Assembly: GCA_036641735.1 (NCBI GenBank)
Contig: JAVWEG010000097.1
Location: 1-5,731 of the forward strand
From: JAGPHI01 sp036641735
GTDB taxonomy: Bacteria; Bacillota; Clostridia; Oscillospirales; Ruminococcaceae
Length of the DNA stretch: 5,731 bases
Reading direction: 5' to 3'
The notes under the pieces are model-generated. The model ran no database searches. It had not been told where the DNA came from and saw only the letters and a list, made by a program, of their open reading frames with translations. Position numbers and translations under genes: made by a program. Below, in pieces: positions 1 to 5,592 of this stretch (position 1 is its first letter; every line of letters starts with the position of its first letter).

Positions 1-408
1 CCTATTTTATTAAAGCGCGGACTTGCCAATACTATAGAAGAATGGATTATGAGTGCTGAATATATTATGGCAAGCGGCAACGACAATGTCATTTTCTGTG
101 AACGCGGCATACGTACCTTTGAAAAATACACTCGCAATACATTGGATTTATCTGTAATACCAATATTAAAGCAAAAAAGCCATTTACCGATAATAATAGA
201 TCCTAGCCACGCCACAGGCGACTGGCGCTTAGTGGAAAGTATGAGCCTTGCCGCTGTAGCAGCCGGCGCAGACGGACTGATAATAGAAGTACACGCAGAT
301 CCCGAACACGCGTTTAGCGATGGTGCGCAAAGCCTAAAGCCTGATAATTTTAAAAATGTAATTGATAAATGCCGCAAGATAGCAAGCGTAATCGGCAGAG
401 ATATGTAA
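1..408 (+). CDS. aroF: DAHP synthase (3-deoxy-7-phosphoheptulonate synthase), C-terminal part
   Basis: The enzyme condenses phosphoenolpyruvate with erythrose 4-phosphate to give DAHP, the first step of the shikimate pathway, in the cytoplasm. The reading frame is open from base 1, so the gene enters from the left edge; 135 C-terminal residues and a TAA stop are present. The start and N-terminus are outside, and the ATG at 49 is internal. Visible motifs are ILLKRG, the CERGIRTFE block (bases 112-138, fragment residues 38-46), DPSHATG and SDGAQSL. Three of the four metal ligands known from Thermotoga maritima DAHP synthase (His272, Glu298, Asp309) match fragment residues His70, Glu96 and Asp107 with identical spacing; the cysteine ligand would lie upstream. 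This is the short AroF/AroA(G)-like type Ibeta family. Whether the missing N-terminus carries an ACT-like or chorismate mutase regulatory domain cannot be seen. It is followed 36 bp later by aroA, almost certainly in the same operon. Confidence 0.93.
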   Translation, partial: PILLKRGLANTIEEWIMSAEYIMASGNDNVIFCERGIRTFEKYTRNTLDLSVIPILKQKSHLPIIIDPSHATGDWRLVESMSLAAVAAGADGLIIEVHADPEHAFSDGAQSLKPDNFKNVIDKCRKIASVIGRDM

Positions 409-431
409 TAAAAATGTTTTAAAATCCAAAT

Positions 432-437
432 AAGGAG
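432..437 (+). promoter_or_regulatory. Ribosome binding site of aroA
   Basis: AAGGAG lies 7 nt before the ATG at 445 and fixes the aroA start. The 36-bp gap between aroF and aroA shows no convincing promoter pair or hairpin, which supports co-transcription. Confidence 0.85.
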
Positions 438-444
438 ATATATT

Positions 445-1710
445 ATGCGTGCAGTTCTTGAACCGTCCCTAATAAGCGGCAGCGTAAAGATACCGCCCAG
501 TAAAAGTATGGCTCATCGCGCTATTTTGTGTGCAGGGCTTTCTCGCGGCTTTAGCCGCATATATAATCTCGAATATTCTAAAGATATTGCGGCTACTATC
601 GGCGGCATACGTCAGCTTGGCGCTATTGTACAGCCAAGCGAGCATAGCGCGGAGATAGAGGGTAAAGGCGGCTTTGCCACTGTAATGCGCCCTATTCAAT
701 GCGGAGAATCAGGCTCTACACTGCGTTTCCTTATCCCTTTGGCATCGCTTACAGGGCAAGAGGTATCTTTTACAGGTGCTAAGCGCCTTTTTGAACGTCC
801 GCATAATGTATACAAAGAAATTTTTGCGCAGCGCAGCTTGCATTTTAACCAAAGCGTAAAAAACATTACTATACAAGGCGCTCTTACAGCAGGTGAATAC
901 ATTGTACCCGGAAACGTTTCCAGCCAGTTTATCAGTGGGCTTTTGTTTGCTATGCCTTTAATGCGTGCAGACAGCACTATTCATATTACTCCTCCGTTTG
1001 AAAGCCGCAGCTATATAAATCTTACGCTGTCTGCTTTGCAGGATTTTAATATAAAAGCCGAATATATAAGCGACGACACCATTAAGGTGTACGGAAACCA
1101 ATTATATTATCCGTGTGAATACACAGTAGAGGGCGATTATTCTCAAGGCGCATTTTTTGCTGTGCTTGGCAGTGTACTCGGCGATGTGGAAATAAATGGC
1201 TTGCGCCATACCTCTATGCAGGGGGATAAAGCAATTCTTGATATTTTAAAGCGGTGCAACGCAAAATTCAGCAAAACGCAAGACGGATATCACTTCAATA
1301 AATCCACTTTATCCGCCACCGAAATAGACCTTGCCGACTGCCCTGATTTAGGCCCGATATTAATGGTGCTTGGTACTTTTTGTAAAGGCGATACCGTAAT
1401 TCACAATGCTTCAAGGCTGCGTTTAAAAGAATGTGACAGAATATCTGCAATGGAAGAGGAGCTTACAAAGCTTGGCGGTAAAATTTACAGTGAAGGCAGC
1501 GATATATTTATATCCAAAGCAAAGCTGCACACAGCCGATAATTTATCATCTCATAATGACCACCGTATTGCTATGGCACTTAGCATTGCGGCTCTTGCCG
1601 CTAAGATAGATGTAAAAATAAACGGTGCTGAAGCTGTAGCCAAAAGCTATCCCGACTTTTTCGACGATTTGTATAGTATAGGTGCAAAGGTGGAATTATC
1701 CGATGAATAA
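445..1710 (+). CDS. aroA: EPSP synthase (3-phosphoshikimate 1-carboxyvinyltransferase)
   Basis: This cytoplasmic enzyme transfers the enolpyruvyl group of PEP to shikimate 3-phosphate, the step before chorismate synthase and the target of glyphosate. The 421-residue length is normal. Substrate-binding residues, named by E. coli equivalents, are visible in order: Lys20/Ser21/Arg25 in PSKSMAHR (K22, S23, R27); Gly90 and Arg94 in GESGSTLRF (G96, R100); Arg118 (R124); SSQ at 159-161 (S169-Q171); Asp301 in DCPDLGP (D313); Glu329 and Arg332 in KECDR (E341, R344); Arg374 in NDHR (R386); and Lys400 in AKSYPDFF (K411). All key catalytic and binding residues appear intact, so the enzyme should be active. 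The positions equal to E. coli T97 and P101 are Ser91 and Phe95. The start is set by AAGGAG 7 nt upstream. The last 8 bases overlap tyrA, indicating translational coupling. Confidence 0.97.
   Translation: MRAVLEPSLISGSVKIPPSKSMAHRAILCAGLSRGFSRIYNLEYSKDIAATIGGIRQLGAIVQPSEHSAEIEGKGGFATVMRPIQCGESGSTLRFLIPLASLTGQEVSFTGAKRLFERPHNVYKEIFAQRSLHFNQSVKNITIQGALTAGEYIVPGNVSSQFISGLLFAMPLMRADSTIHITPPFESRSYINLTLSALQDFNIKAEYISDDTIKVYGNQLYYPCEYTVEGDYSQGAFFAVLGSVLGDVEINGLRHTSMQGDKAILDILKRCNAKFSKTQDGYHFNKSTLSATEIDLADCPDLGPILMVLGTFCKGDTVIHNASRLRLKECDRISAMEEELTKLGGKIYSEGSDIFISKAKLHTADNLSSHNDHRIAMALSIAALAAKIDVKINGAEAVAKSYPDFFDDLYSIGAKVELSDE
1686..1694 (+). promoter_or_regulatory. Ribosome binding site of tyrA, inside the end of aroA
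   Basis: AAAGGTGGA ends 8 nt before the ATG at 1703. It decides for that start over the in-frame GTG at 1682, which would add seven residues ahead of the Rossmann strand and places this Shine-Dalgarno inside the coding region. The site is itself coding sequence of aroA. Confidence 0.75.
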
Positions 1711-2545
1711 TATTTGTATAGTAGGGCTTGGGCTTATAGGCGGCAGCTATGCTATGGCGCTTAAAGCCGCCGGCAAAACAGTGACAGCGATAGACATTAA
1801 TGAGGCGAGCATCAGCTACGCGCTAAAAGCCAATATTATTGATGACGGTAAAACCGCAGATTATGCTGAGCTTTTGCAAAATGCAGACACTATAGTACTG
1901 GCGCTTTATCCGCACACGCTTATTGAATGGGTACGCGATAATATGCAGTTTTTTAAAAGCGGCGCTATTATCACCGATGTAACAGGTGTGAAATGCGGCA
2001 TTGTAGACGAGGTGCAGCAGCTATTGCGCAAGGACCTTACATTTATTGCCTGCCACCCAATGGCAGGGCGCGAGATGAGCGGTGTAGAATATTCCAATCC
2101 CGATATGTTTATCGGCGCTAATTTCATTATCACGCCCACAAAGCGCAATGACGAAAGCAGCATTGTATTTGCGCGTGAGCTTGCCGCAACGCTTGGCTTT
2201 GCCCATATATCAGTGCTTTCTTGTGAAGAACACGACCGTATGATTGGCTATGTAAGCCAGCTTACACACGCTATAGCAGTAAGCCTGATGAACGCAAGCG
2301 ACAACACACATCTCGCTGAATATACAGGCGATTCTTTTCGTGACCTCACGCGAATAGCGAGCATCAACGAAAATATGTGGAGTGAGCTTTTTTTAATGAA
2401 CAAGGACGTGCTTACAGACGAGATAGATTTATTTGTAGATGCAATTGAAAACCTTAAAAGCAAGCTTATAAACAATGATAAAGATGGTTTACAACAATTA
2501 TTTATTAAATCCACCAAGCGCAGAGCAAGCTTTAACAAGCTTTAA
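1703..2545 (+). CDS. tyrA: Prephenate dehydrogenase, without ACT domain
   Basis: The enzyme oxidatively decarboxylates prephenate to 4-hydroxyphenylpyruvate with NAD+, the committed step to tyrosine. The 280-residue protein has an N-terminal Rossmann fold with GLGLIGGS (residues 8-15) and an acidic Asp31 at the end of the second strand, which favours NAD+ over NADP+. An all-helical C-terminal domain follows. By alignment from memory with Aquifex aeolicus PDH, catalytic His147 matches His118 in HPMAGRE, His217 matches His189 in SQLTH, and Arg250 matches Arg217 in DLTRIAS. The active-site serine of that enzyme (Ser126, in a TDxxSVK motif) appears as Gly95 in TDVTGVK. The protein ends shortly after the helical domain; there is no room for the C-terminal ACT domain of the longer Bacillus-type TyrA, so feedback by tyrosine through ACT is not expected. 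It overlaps aroA by 8 bp and is the last gene of the operon, with a terminator 8 nt after its stop. Confidence 0.93.
   Translation: MNNICIVGLGLIGGSYAMALKAAGKTVTAIDINEASISYALKANIIDDGKTADYAELLQNADTIVLALYPHTLIEWVRDNMQFFKSGAIITDVTGVKCGIVDEVQQLLRKDLTFIACHPMAGREMSGVEYSNPDMFIGANFIITPTKRNDESSIVFARELAATLGFAHISVLSCEEHDRMIGYVSQLTHAIAVSLMNASDNTHLAEYTGDSFRDLTRIASINENMWSELFLMNKDVLTDEIDLFVDAIENLKSKLINNDKDGLQQLFIKSTKRRASFNKL
2525..2544 (+). repeat. Tandem 10-bp repeat at the 3' end of tyrA
   Basis: GCAAGCTTTA is followed directly by ACAAGCTTTA, with one mismatch. The copies encode the last residues of TyrA and reach into its stop codon. Because AAGCTT is self-complementary, the two copies can pair as a 6-bp stem with a 4-nt loop just upstream of the main terminator. 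Confidence 0.5.
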
Positions 2546-2553
2546 ATTTACAT

Positions 2554-2599
2554 AAAACAAATCCTGATTGGCTATTTATTCCAATCAGGATTTGTTTTT
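2554..2599. terminator. Bidirectional intrinsic terminator between convergent tyrA and the DedA gene
   Basis: A perfect 18-bp inverted repeat (2554-2571 with 2581-2598) encloses a 9-nt loop, CTATTTATT. On the plus strand the stem closes with TTTGTTTTT, giving a good U-tract for the aroF-aroA-tyrA transcript. On the minus strand the outer stem gives TTTGTTTT followed by ATG, a weaker but usable tail for the DedA gene. The right arm contains the last four sense codons and the stop codon of the DedA gene. Confidence 0.92.
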
Positions 2600-3211
2600 A
2601 TATCTGCTTTTATTATGAGTATATAGATATAAGCCTAGTAAAATCAATACAATTATCACTATCACTTTAATATTTATCGATGCTTTTTGAAATATTGCAT
2701 TTACCTTTTCCCAGTTTTCACCTGCTATCGCGCCAAATCCTATCAGCAGTATATTCCACAAAGTGCTGCCTACAGCAGTAAGACAAATAAATTTTACAAA
2801 TTTCATTTTTGCCATACCTGCGGGAATAGAAATAAGGCTGCGCAATATCGGTATCATTCGGCAAAAAAACACGCTTTTGCTGCCCTTTGATATAAACCAT
2901 ACGCTTGCTTTATTAATATCTTCACGCTCTAAATGCAATATTTTTCCGCATTTTCCATTTAATAAATCGCCCAGCTTATCGGCAGAAACAAATCTGCCTA
3001 TCGCATACAATATTACAGCTCCCACTAAGCTTCCAAGTGTGCTTGCCACTACCATTCCCACAAAAGTAAGCTCTGTTTCACCTGTTACAAACCCTGCGAA
3101 TGTAAGAATAACCTCACTTGGTATTGGTGGAAACAAATTTTCCGCAGCTATAAGTAAAAGCACACCTATATATCCGTATTTGCCTATAATAGATAAAATG
3201 ATGTCTCTCAT
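2585..3211 (-). CDS. DedA-family integral membrane protein (SNARE-associated/VTT domain)
   Basis: The 208-residue protein fits the usual DedA size of about 200. DedA proteins are polytopic inner-membrane proteins; some members (UptA type) are reported to recycle undecaprenyl phosphate and others are tied to membrane potential or phospholipid transport. The exact substrate here cannot be read from the sequence. Family marks seen are the acidic re-entrant motif ENLFPPIPSE (residues 24-33), a glycine-rich segment GSLVGAVILYAIG (60-72), and the basic motif RMIPILR with Arg118 and Arg124 followed by PAG at 130-132. Hydrophobic membrane segments lie at about 12-28, 34-42, 50-72, 141-163 and 181-198, ending in a short basic tail. 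The start is the ATG at 3211, 10 nt after AAAGGGGG. An in-frame ATG at 3253 would add 14 residues but lies in the tail of the upstream terminator. The gene stands alone between two operons. Confidence 0.9.
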   Translation of the reverse strand: MRDIILSIIGKYGYIGVLLLIAAENLFPPIPSEVILTFAGFVTGETELTFVGMVVASTLGSLVGAVILYAIGRFVSADKLGDLLNGKCGKILHLEREDINKASVWFISKGSKSVFFCRMIPILRSLISIPAGMAKMKFVKFICLTAVGSTLWNILLIGFGAIAGENWEKVNAIFQKASINIKVIVIIVLILLGLYLYTHNKSRYKNKS

Positions 3212-3221
3212 AAATAAAGCA

Positions 3222-3229
3222 CCCCCTTT
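3222..3229 (-). promoter_or_regulatory. Ribosome binding site of the DedA gene
   Basis: On the minus strand AAAGGGGG precedes the ATG at 3211 by 10 nt. It lies downstream of the alternative ATG at 3253, so it selects the shorter protein. Confidence 0.75.
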
Positions 3230-3233
3230 ATCT

Positions 3234-3262
3234 ACTATATGACAAAAAAACAAGGCTATGAC
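3234..3262 (-). promoter_or_regulatory. Possible promoter of the DedA gene, overlapping the fapA terminator
   Basis: On the minus strand TATAGT (3239-3234) is a good -10 hexamer sited just ahead of the ribosome binding site. With a 17-bp spacer the -35 would be GTCATA (3262-3257), only 3 of 6 matches to TTGACA and lying inside the terminator stem. The call is weak; the alternative is expression by read-through from fapA. Confidence 0.25.
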
Positions 3263-3276
3263 AGTTCATAGCCTTG
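3244..3276 (-). terminator. Intrinsic terminator of the cheC-cheD-fapA operon
   Basis: A perfect 11-bp stem (3251-3261 with 3266-3276; arm CAAGGCTATGA) has a 4-nt loop. On the minus strand it is followed at once by seven Ts (3250-3244). It begins 9 nt after the fapA stop codon. The plus-strand side lacks a T-run, so the signal is directional. Confidence 0.93.
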
Positions 3277-3285
3277 TAATTTTGC

Positions 3286-5022
3286 TTATTTCATTCCCAC
3301 GCTTATATCCCCATCGGAATTGCGATAAAAGCGGCAATTGGTATATGTTTCTTTTATTATCAAAGTGGAATTACCAATACTTATTCTTGCAGGTGGAAAC
3401 GTTTCTTGGCACGTAAGCGTGCAGGTGCCTACATTGCGTATTTCTTCTGCTATTTCATTGCGGCGCTTTTCAAGGCGCTGCTTTTTCAGCGTAACAAGCG
3501 TAAGCTTGCCATTTAAGCCCGACAACATTTTTTGACGTTTCCCCGAATAATCAGGCTCGTTTTGCTGTTCGAGATACGAAATGTTCTTTTTGATTTCAAA
3601 ATACTGATTGTTTACGTCTTTATATTGTGCATCCATTTCATTGCGCTCGCGAAGTATGCTCGGTGTAATGCCCAATATAATAGTAGTAGGTGTAGATGAC
3701 CTTGAGCCGATAACTTTAGCTTCTACGCTGCCAAATACCGTAACCTTACCGCCTGTAATCAGCCCCTTGCCTGTCACTTTAATATTGCCGTCGCACTCTA
3801 CCTTTGAATTTATTATAGATTCACTCGTTATATCGCTTCCGCTATACACATTGCAGTTTTCGATAAATTTTGCCGTTATTTCTTTACCTGCCTGCAAAAT
3901 CCCTTTAGACATACCATTTATGCCCTTTTCAAGGTTAATTTGTTCGCCTGCATATAAGGACGCGCCCTCTACCATTCCAAATACTTTTATAGAGCGCGGT
4001 GTATGTATTTCATATCCTTCAAGCACATCACCCGTTACAATAACATCACCCATAAAATTAATATTGCCTACGCCATTATCTACATTACCATTTACTCTAT
4101 ATACATTATCTACACAATAACGCTCTTTGCGATACACAAGATTGCCGTCTACGCAAGCAATTAGCTTAGAAATATTCGAGGCTTCCTCCGCCTCGGTGTT
4201 TTCACCGCGCGGCAACAATAGCGTTGTACCTGCACGCGGATTTAATACTTCTCCACGTATATTCACGCCCGGAGTACCTTGTGTTGGCGCAGTAATTTCA
4301 CATATTACAGTTCCTTTAGTAACATTTGTTACTAAGTGCATATTTTTAAAATCTATAGAGCCATCGGGACGCGTCTCAAAATGCGGCTGTAAATCCTTAT
4401 TGAAATATTCTGTAAGTACAGCGTTTTCACCGTTTATCGGCTCCGTACCCTTAGCTACTACATACTCTACATCATAAGGCTCTACTGTTAGCTTTTCAAG
4501 CATTGCATCGTTTATGCCTGTAGTAATGCCCTCGTTTGCAAGCACAGTATGCAAAAACTCGATATCCCATTCCGCAGGCGGTTCGGGAATAGCTTTTTCA
4601 TCATTTTCTTGGTTTTCCTCAATGCTTTGAGTCTCTTTTTCATCTGTTTCCAAAGCGCTTACATCATCACCGTCAAGCGCAGCTTTTGCTAATGCCACTT
4701 CGCGCTCTGCATCTTTTATCACTTTTGCTTCCGCTGCTTCATCTATAGGCGAAACATATGGCCTACGCAATATTTTCGCTTGCATTAATTTAGTATCTAT
4801 CCACAATTTCATCCAATTGCAGCGCTCATCATTAGTGGCAATCGCAATATTTTTCCATTGCGTATCATCCGGTTTTTCGAGGGGCTTATGTGGTACCTGA
4901 GATTTTTCCTCAATATTGGGGATAGACGTTTCCTGCACTTGCTCTTCTTTTTTGCTTTCCTCTATTTTTTTACTTTTGTTAAAGAGCGAAAACAGCAGAC
5001 TGTCTTTTTCCTCGCGTGCCAT
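3286..5022 (-). CDS. fapA: FapA family protein (DUF342), flagellar assembly/polarity factor
   Basis: This is a 578-residue soluble protein with no signal peptide or membrane segment. Residues 1-55 are highly charged (Glu/Lys-rich). Residues 56-150 hold a helical stretch and an acidic linker that I cannot assign. The FapA/DUF342 core begins near 155 with the GI..GI region, then VVAKGTEPINGENA (188-201) and APTQGTPGVNIRGEVLNP (245-262). From about 310 to 440 runs a series of irregular 16-20-residue beta repeats rich in Gly, Val, Ile and Asn, as expected for a beta-solenoid. Residues 455-528 look like a coiled-coil hairpin, and 535-578 form a closing beta segment. DUF342 proteins commonly lie in chemotaxis/flagellar clusters; Vibrio FapA is reported to affect flagellation and to bind EIIA-Glc. 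The role here is inferred from family and context. The start at 5022 follows a strong AGGAGG; the ATG at 5076 would add 18 residues and swallow that site. Confidence 0.82.
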   Translation of the reverse strand: MAREEKDSLLFSLFNKSKKIEESKKEEQVQETSIPNIEEKSQVPHKPLEKPDDTQWKNIAIATNDERCNWMKLWIDTKLMQAKILRRPYVSPIDEAAEAKVIKDAEREVALAKAALDGDDVSALETDEKETQSIEENQENDEKAIPEPPAEWDIEFLHTVLANEGITTGINDAMLEKLTVEPYDVEYVVAKGTEPINGENAVLTEYFNKDLQPHFETRPDGSIDFKNMHLVTNVTKGTVICEITAPTQGTPGVNIRGEVLNPRAGTTLLLPRGENTEAEEASNISKLIACVDGNLVYRKERYCVDNVYRVNGNVDNGVGNINFMGDVIVTGDVLEGYEIHTPRSIKVFGMVEGASLYAGEQINLEKGINGMSKGILQAGKEITAKFIENCNVYSGSDITSESIINSKVECDGNIKVTGKGLITGGKVTVFGSVEAKVIGSRSSTPTTIILGITPSILRERNEMDAQYKDVNNQYFEIKKNISYLEQQNEPDYSGKRQKMLSGLNGKLTLVTLKKQRLEKRRNEIAEEIRNVGTCTLTCQETFPPARISIGNSTLIIKETYTNCRFYRNSDGDISVGMK

Positions 5023-5025
5023 ATG

Positions 5026-5035
5026 CTCCTCCTTT
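5026..5035 (-). promoter_or_regulatory. Ribosome binding site of fapA
   Basis: On the minus strand AAAGGAGGAG, nearly complementary to the 16S rRNA tail, lies just before the ATG at 5022. It is inside the longer in-frame ORF that begins at 5076, so it sets the shorter start. Confidence 0.88.
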
Positions 5036-5050
5036 CTGTTTCCTGATTTT

Positions 5051-5078
5051 ATTTTATAAACGCAATGCAAATACACAA
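5051..5078 (-). promoter_or_regulatory. Possible sigma-A-type promoter ahead of fapA
   Basis: In the 84-bp gap between cheD and fapA the minus strand reads TTGTGT (5078-5073), a 16-bp spacer, then TAAAAT (5056-5051). Initiation would fall about 20 nt before the fapA ATG. The gap is very A/T-rich, so a chance match is quite possible. No terminator is visible after cheD, so fapA is probably also read from the cheC-cheD transcript. Confidence 0.28.
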
Positions 5079-5106
5079 GCTGTATGTTTATTACATTTAT
5101 ATCTTT

Positions 5107-5592
5107 TTAGAATGTCCATTCTCCGAGCTTTGCCGATTTAATACGCATAGTGCCTGTAGCTGCATCAAAATACAAGGTTCTGCCATAATCTTTGCCCGTA
5201 TCCTCTGCTACTACAGGTATGCGCATCATAGTTAACATTTGTTTTACAGCTTCTGTATTGCGCCCTCCGATATTGGCAAGCGAAGAATTGGTTAATGCGG
5301 CGAACATCTGCGCTCCGCCCGCAATTTTTGCCCGTAAACGCATAGGGTTGGCACCGTTTACTTTCATCATTTTAAGCAATTCTTTAATGCCTGTATCCGC
5401 AAATTTGTACGGCTGATTGGTTACATTTACAAGCTGTAAGCTTGATGGCAGCATTATGTGTGCAAGCCCCGCCAATTTTATCTGGCTATCGTACAAACAA
5501 ATACCTACGCAAGATCCGAGCGCGTAGGTCACCAAAATGTCCTCGTTTTTGGCAATGTTTATATCTGCAATGCCCACGGTGATTGTACTCAT
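5107..5592 (-). CDS. cheD: CheD, chemoreceptor glutamine deamidase
   Basis: CheD deamidates selected glutamines in the methyl-accepting chemoreceptors, preparing methylation sites, and is held and activated by CheC in the Bacillus-type adaptation system. The 161-residue length is typical. The catalytic triad known from Thermotoga maritima CheD (Thr21, Cys27, His44) is matched with a constant offset of one by Thr22 and Cys28 in VTYALGSCVG and His45 in LAHIMLPS. Other family marks are YKFADTGI (62-69), KIAGGAQMF (89-97) and NIGGRN (107-112), followed by the late GKDYGRTLYF segment. The enzyme should be active. The ATG overlaps the cheC stop as ATGA, a sign of translational coupling, and AGGGG (5604-5600) lies 7 nt upstream within cheC. 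Confidence 0.96.
   Translation of the reverse strand: MSTITVGIADINIAKNEDILVTYALGSCVGICLYDSQIKLAGLAHIMLPSSLQLVNVTNQPYKFADTGIKELLKMMKVNGANPMRLRAKIAGGAQMFAALTNSSLANIGGRNTEAVKQMLTMMRIPVVAEDTGKDYGRTLYFDAATGTMRIKSAKLGEWTF

Noticed and set aside
409..444. Attenuator, T-box or riboswitch before aroA
   Set aside because: The gap is only 36 bp, with no stable stem or leader peptide; it looks like a plain intra-operon spacer. Any such control would lie upstream of the window.
1682..1702. GTG start giving TyrA seven extra residues
   Set aside because: The Shine-Dalgarno sequence lies downstream of this GTG, and the Rossmann strand begins right after the ATG at 1703.
2763..3242. 159-codon open frame on the plus strand, antisense to the DedA gene
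   Set aside because: The DedA frame carries clear family motifs and a ribosome binding site; the antisense translation does not resemble any family and runs into the DedA 5' region.
3460..3481. GC-rich imperfect hairpin (GCAGCGC / GCGCCGC on the minus strand)
   Set aside because: It has one mismatch, no T-run after it, and lies within the coiled-coil coding part of fapA, so it is not a credible terminator.
3608..4120. 170-codon open frame on the plus strand, antisense to fapA
   Set aside because: It lies wholly inside the strongly supported fapA gene, its translation is Ser/Pro/Leu-rich without recognisable motifs, and I see no good ribosome binding site. It is a shadow of the real gene.
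4127..4477. 116-codon plus-strand open frame within fapA
   Set aside because: It is antisense to the conserved DUF342 core with no supporting start signal.
5023..5106. Motility-type (sigma-28) promoter ahead of fapA
   Set aside because: A TAAA element occurs, but no GCCGATAA-like -10 follows at about 15 bp. Only a weak sigma-A-like pair is visible.
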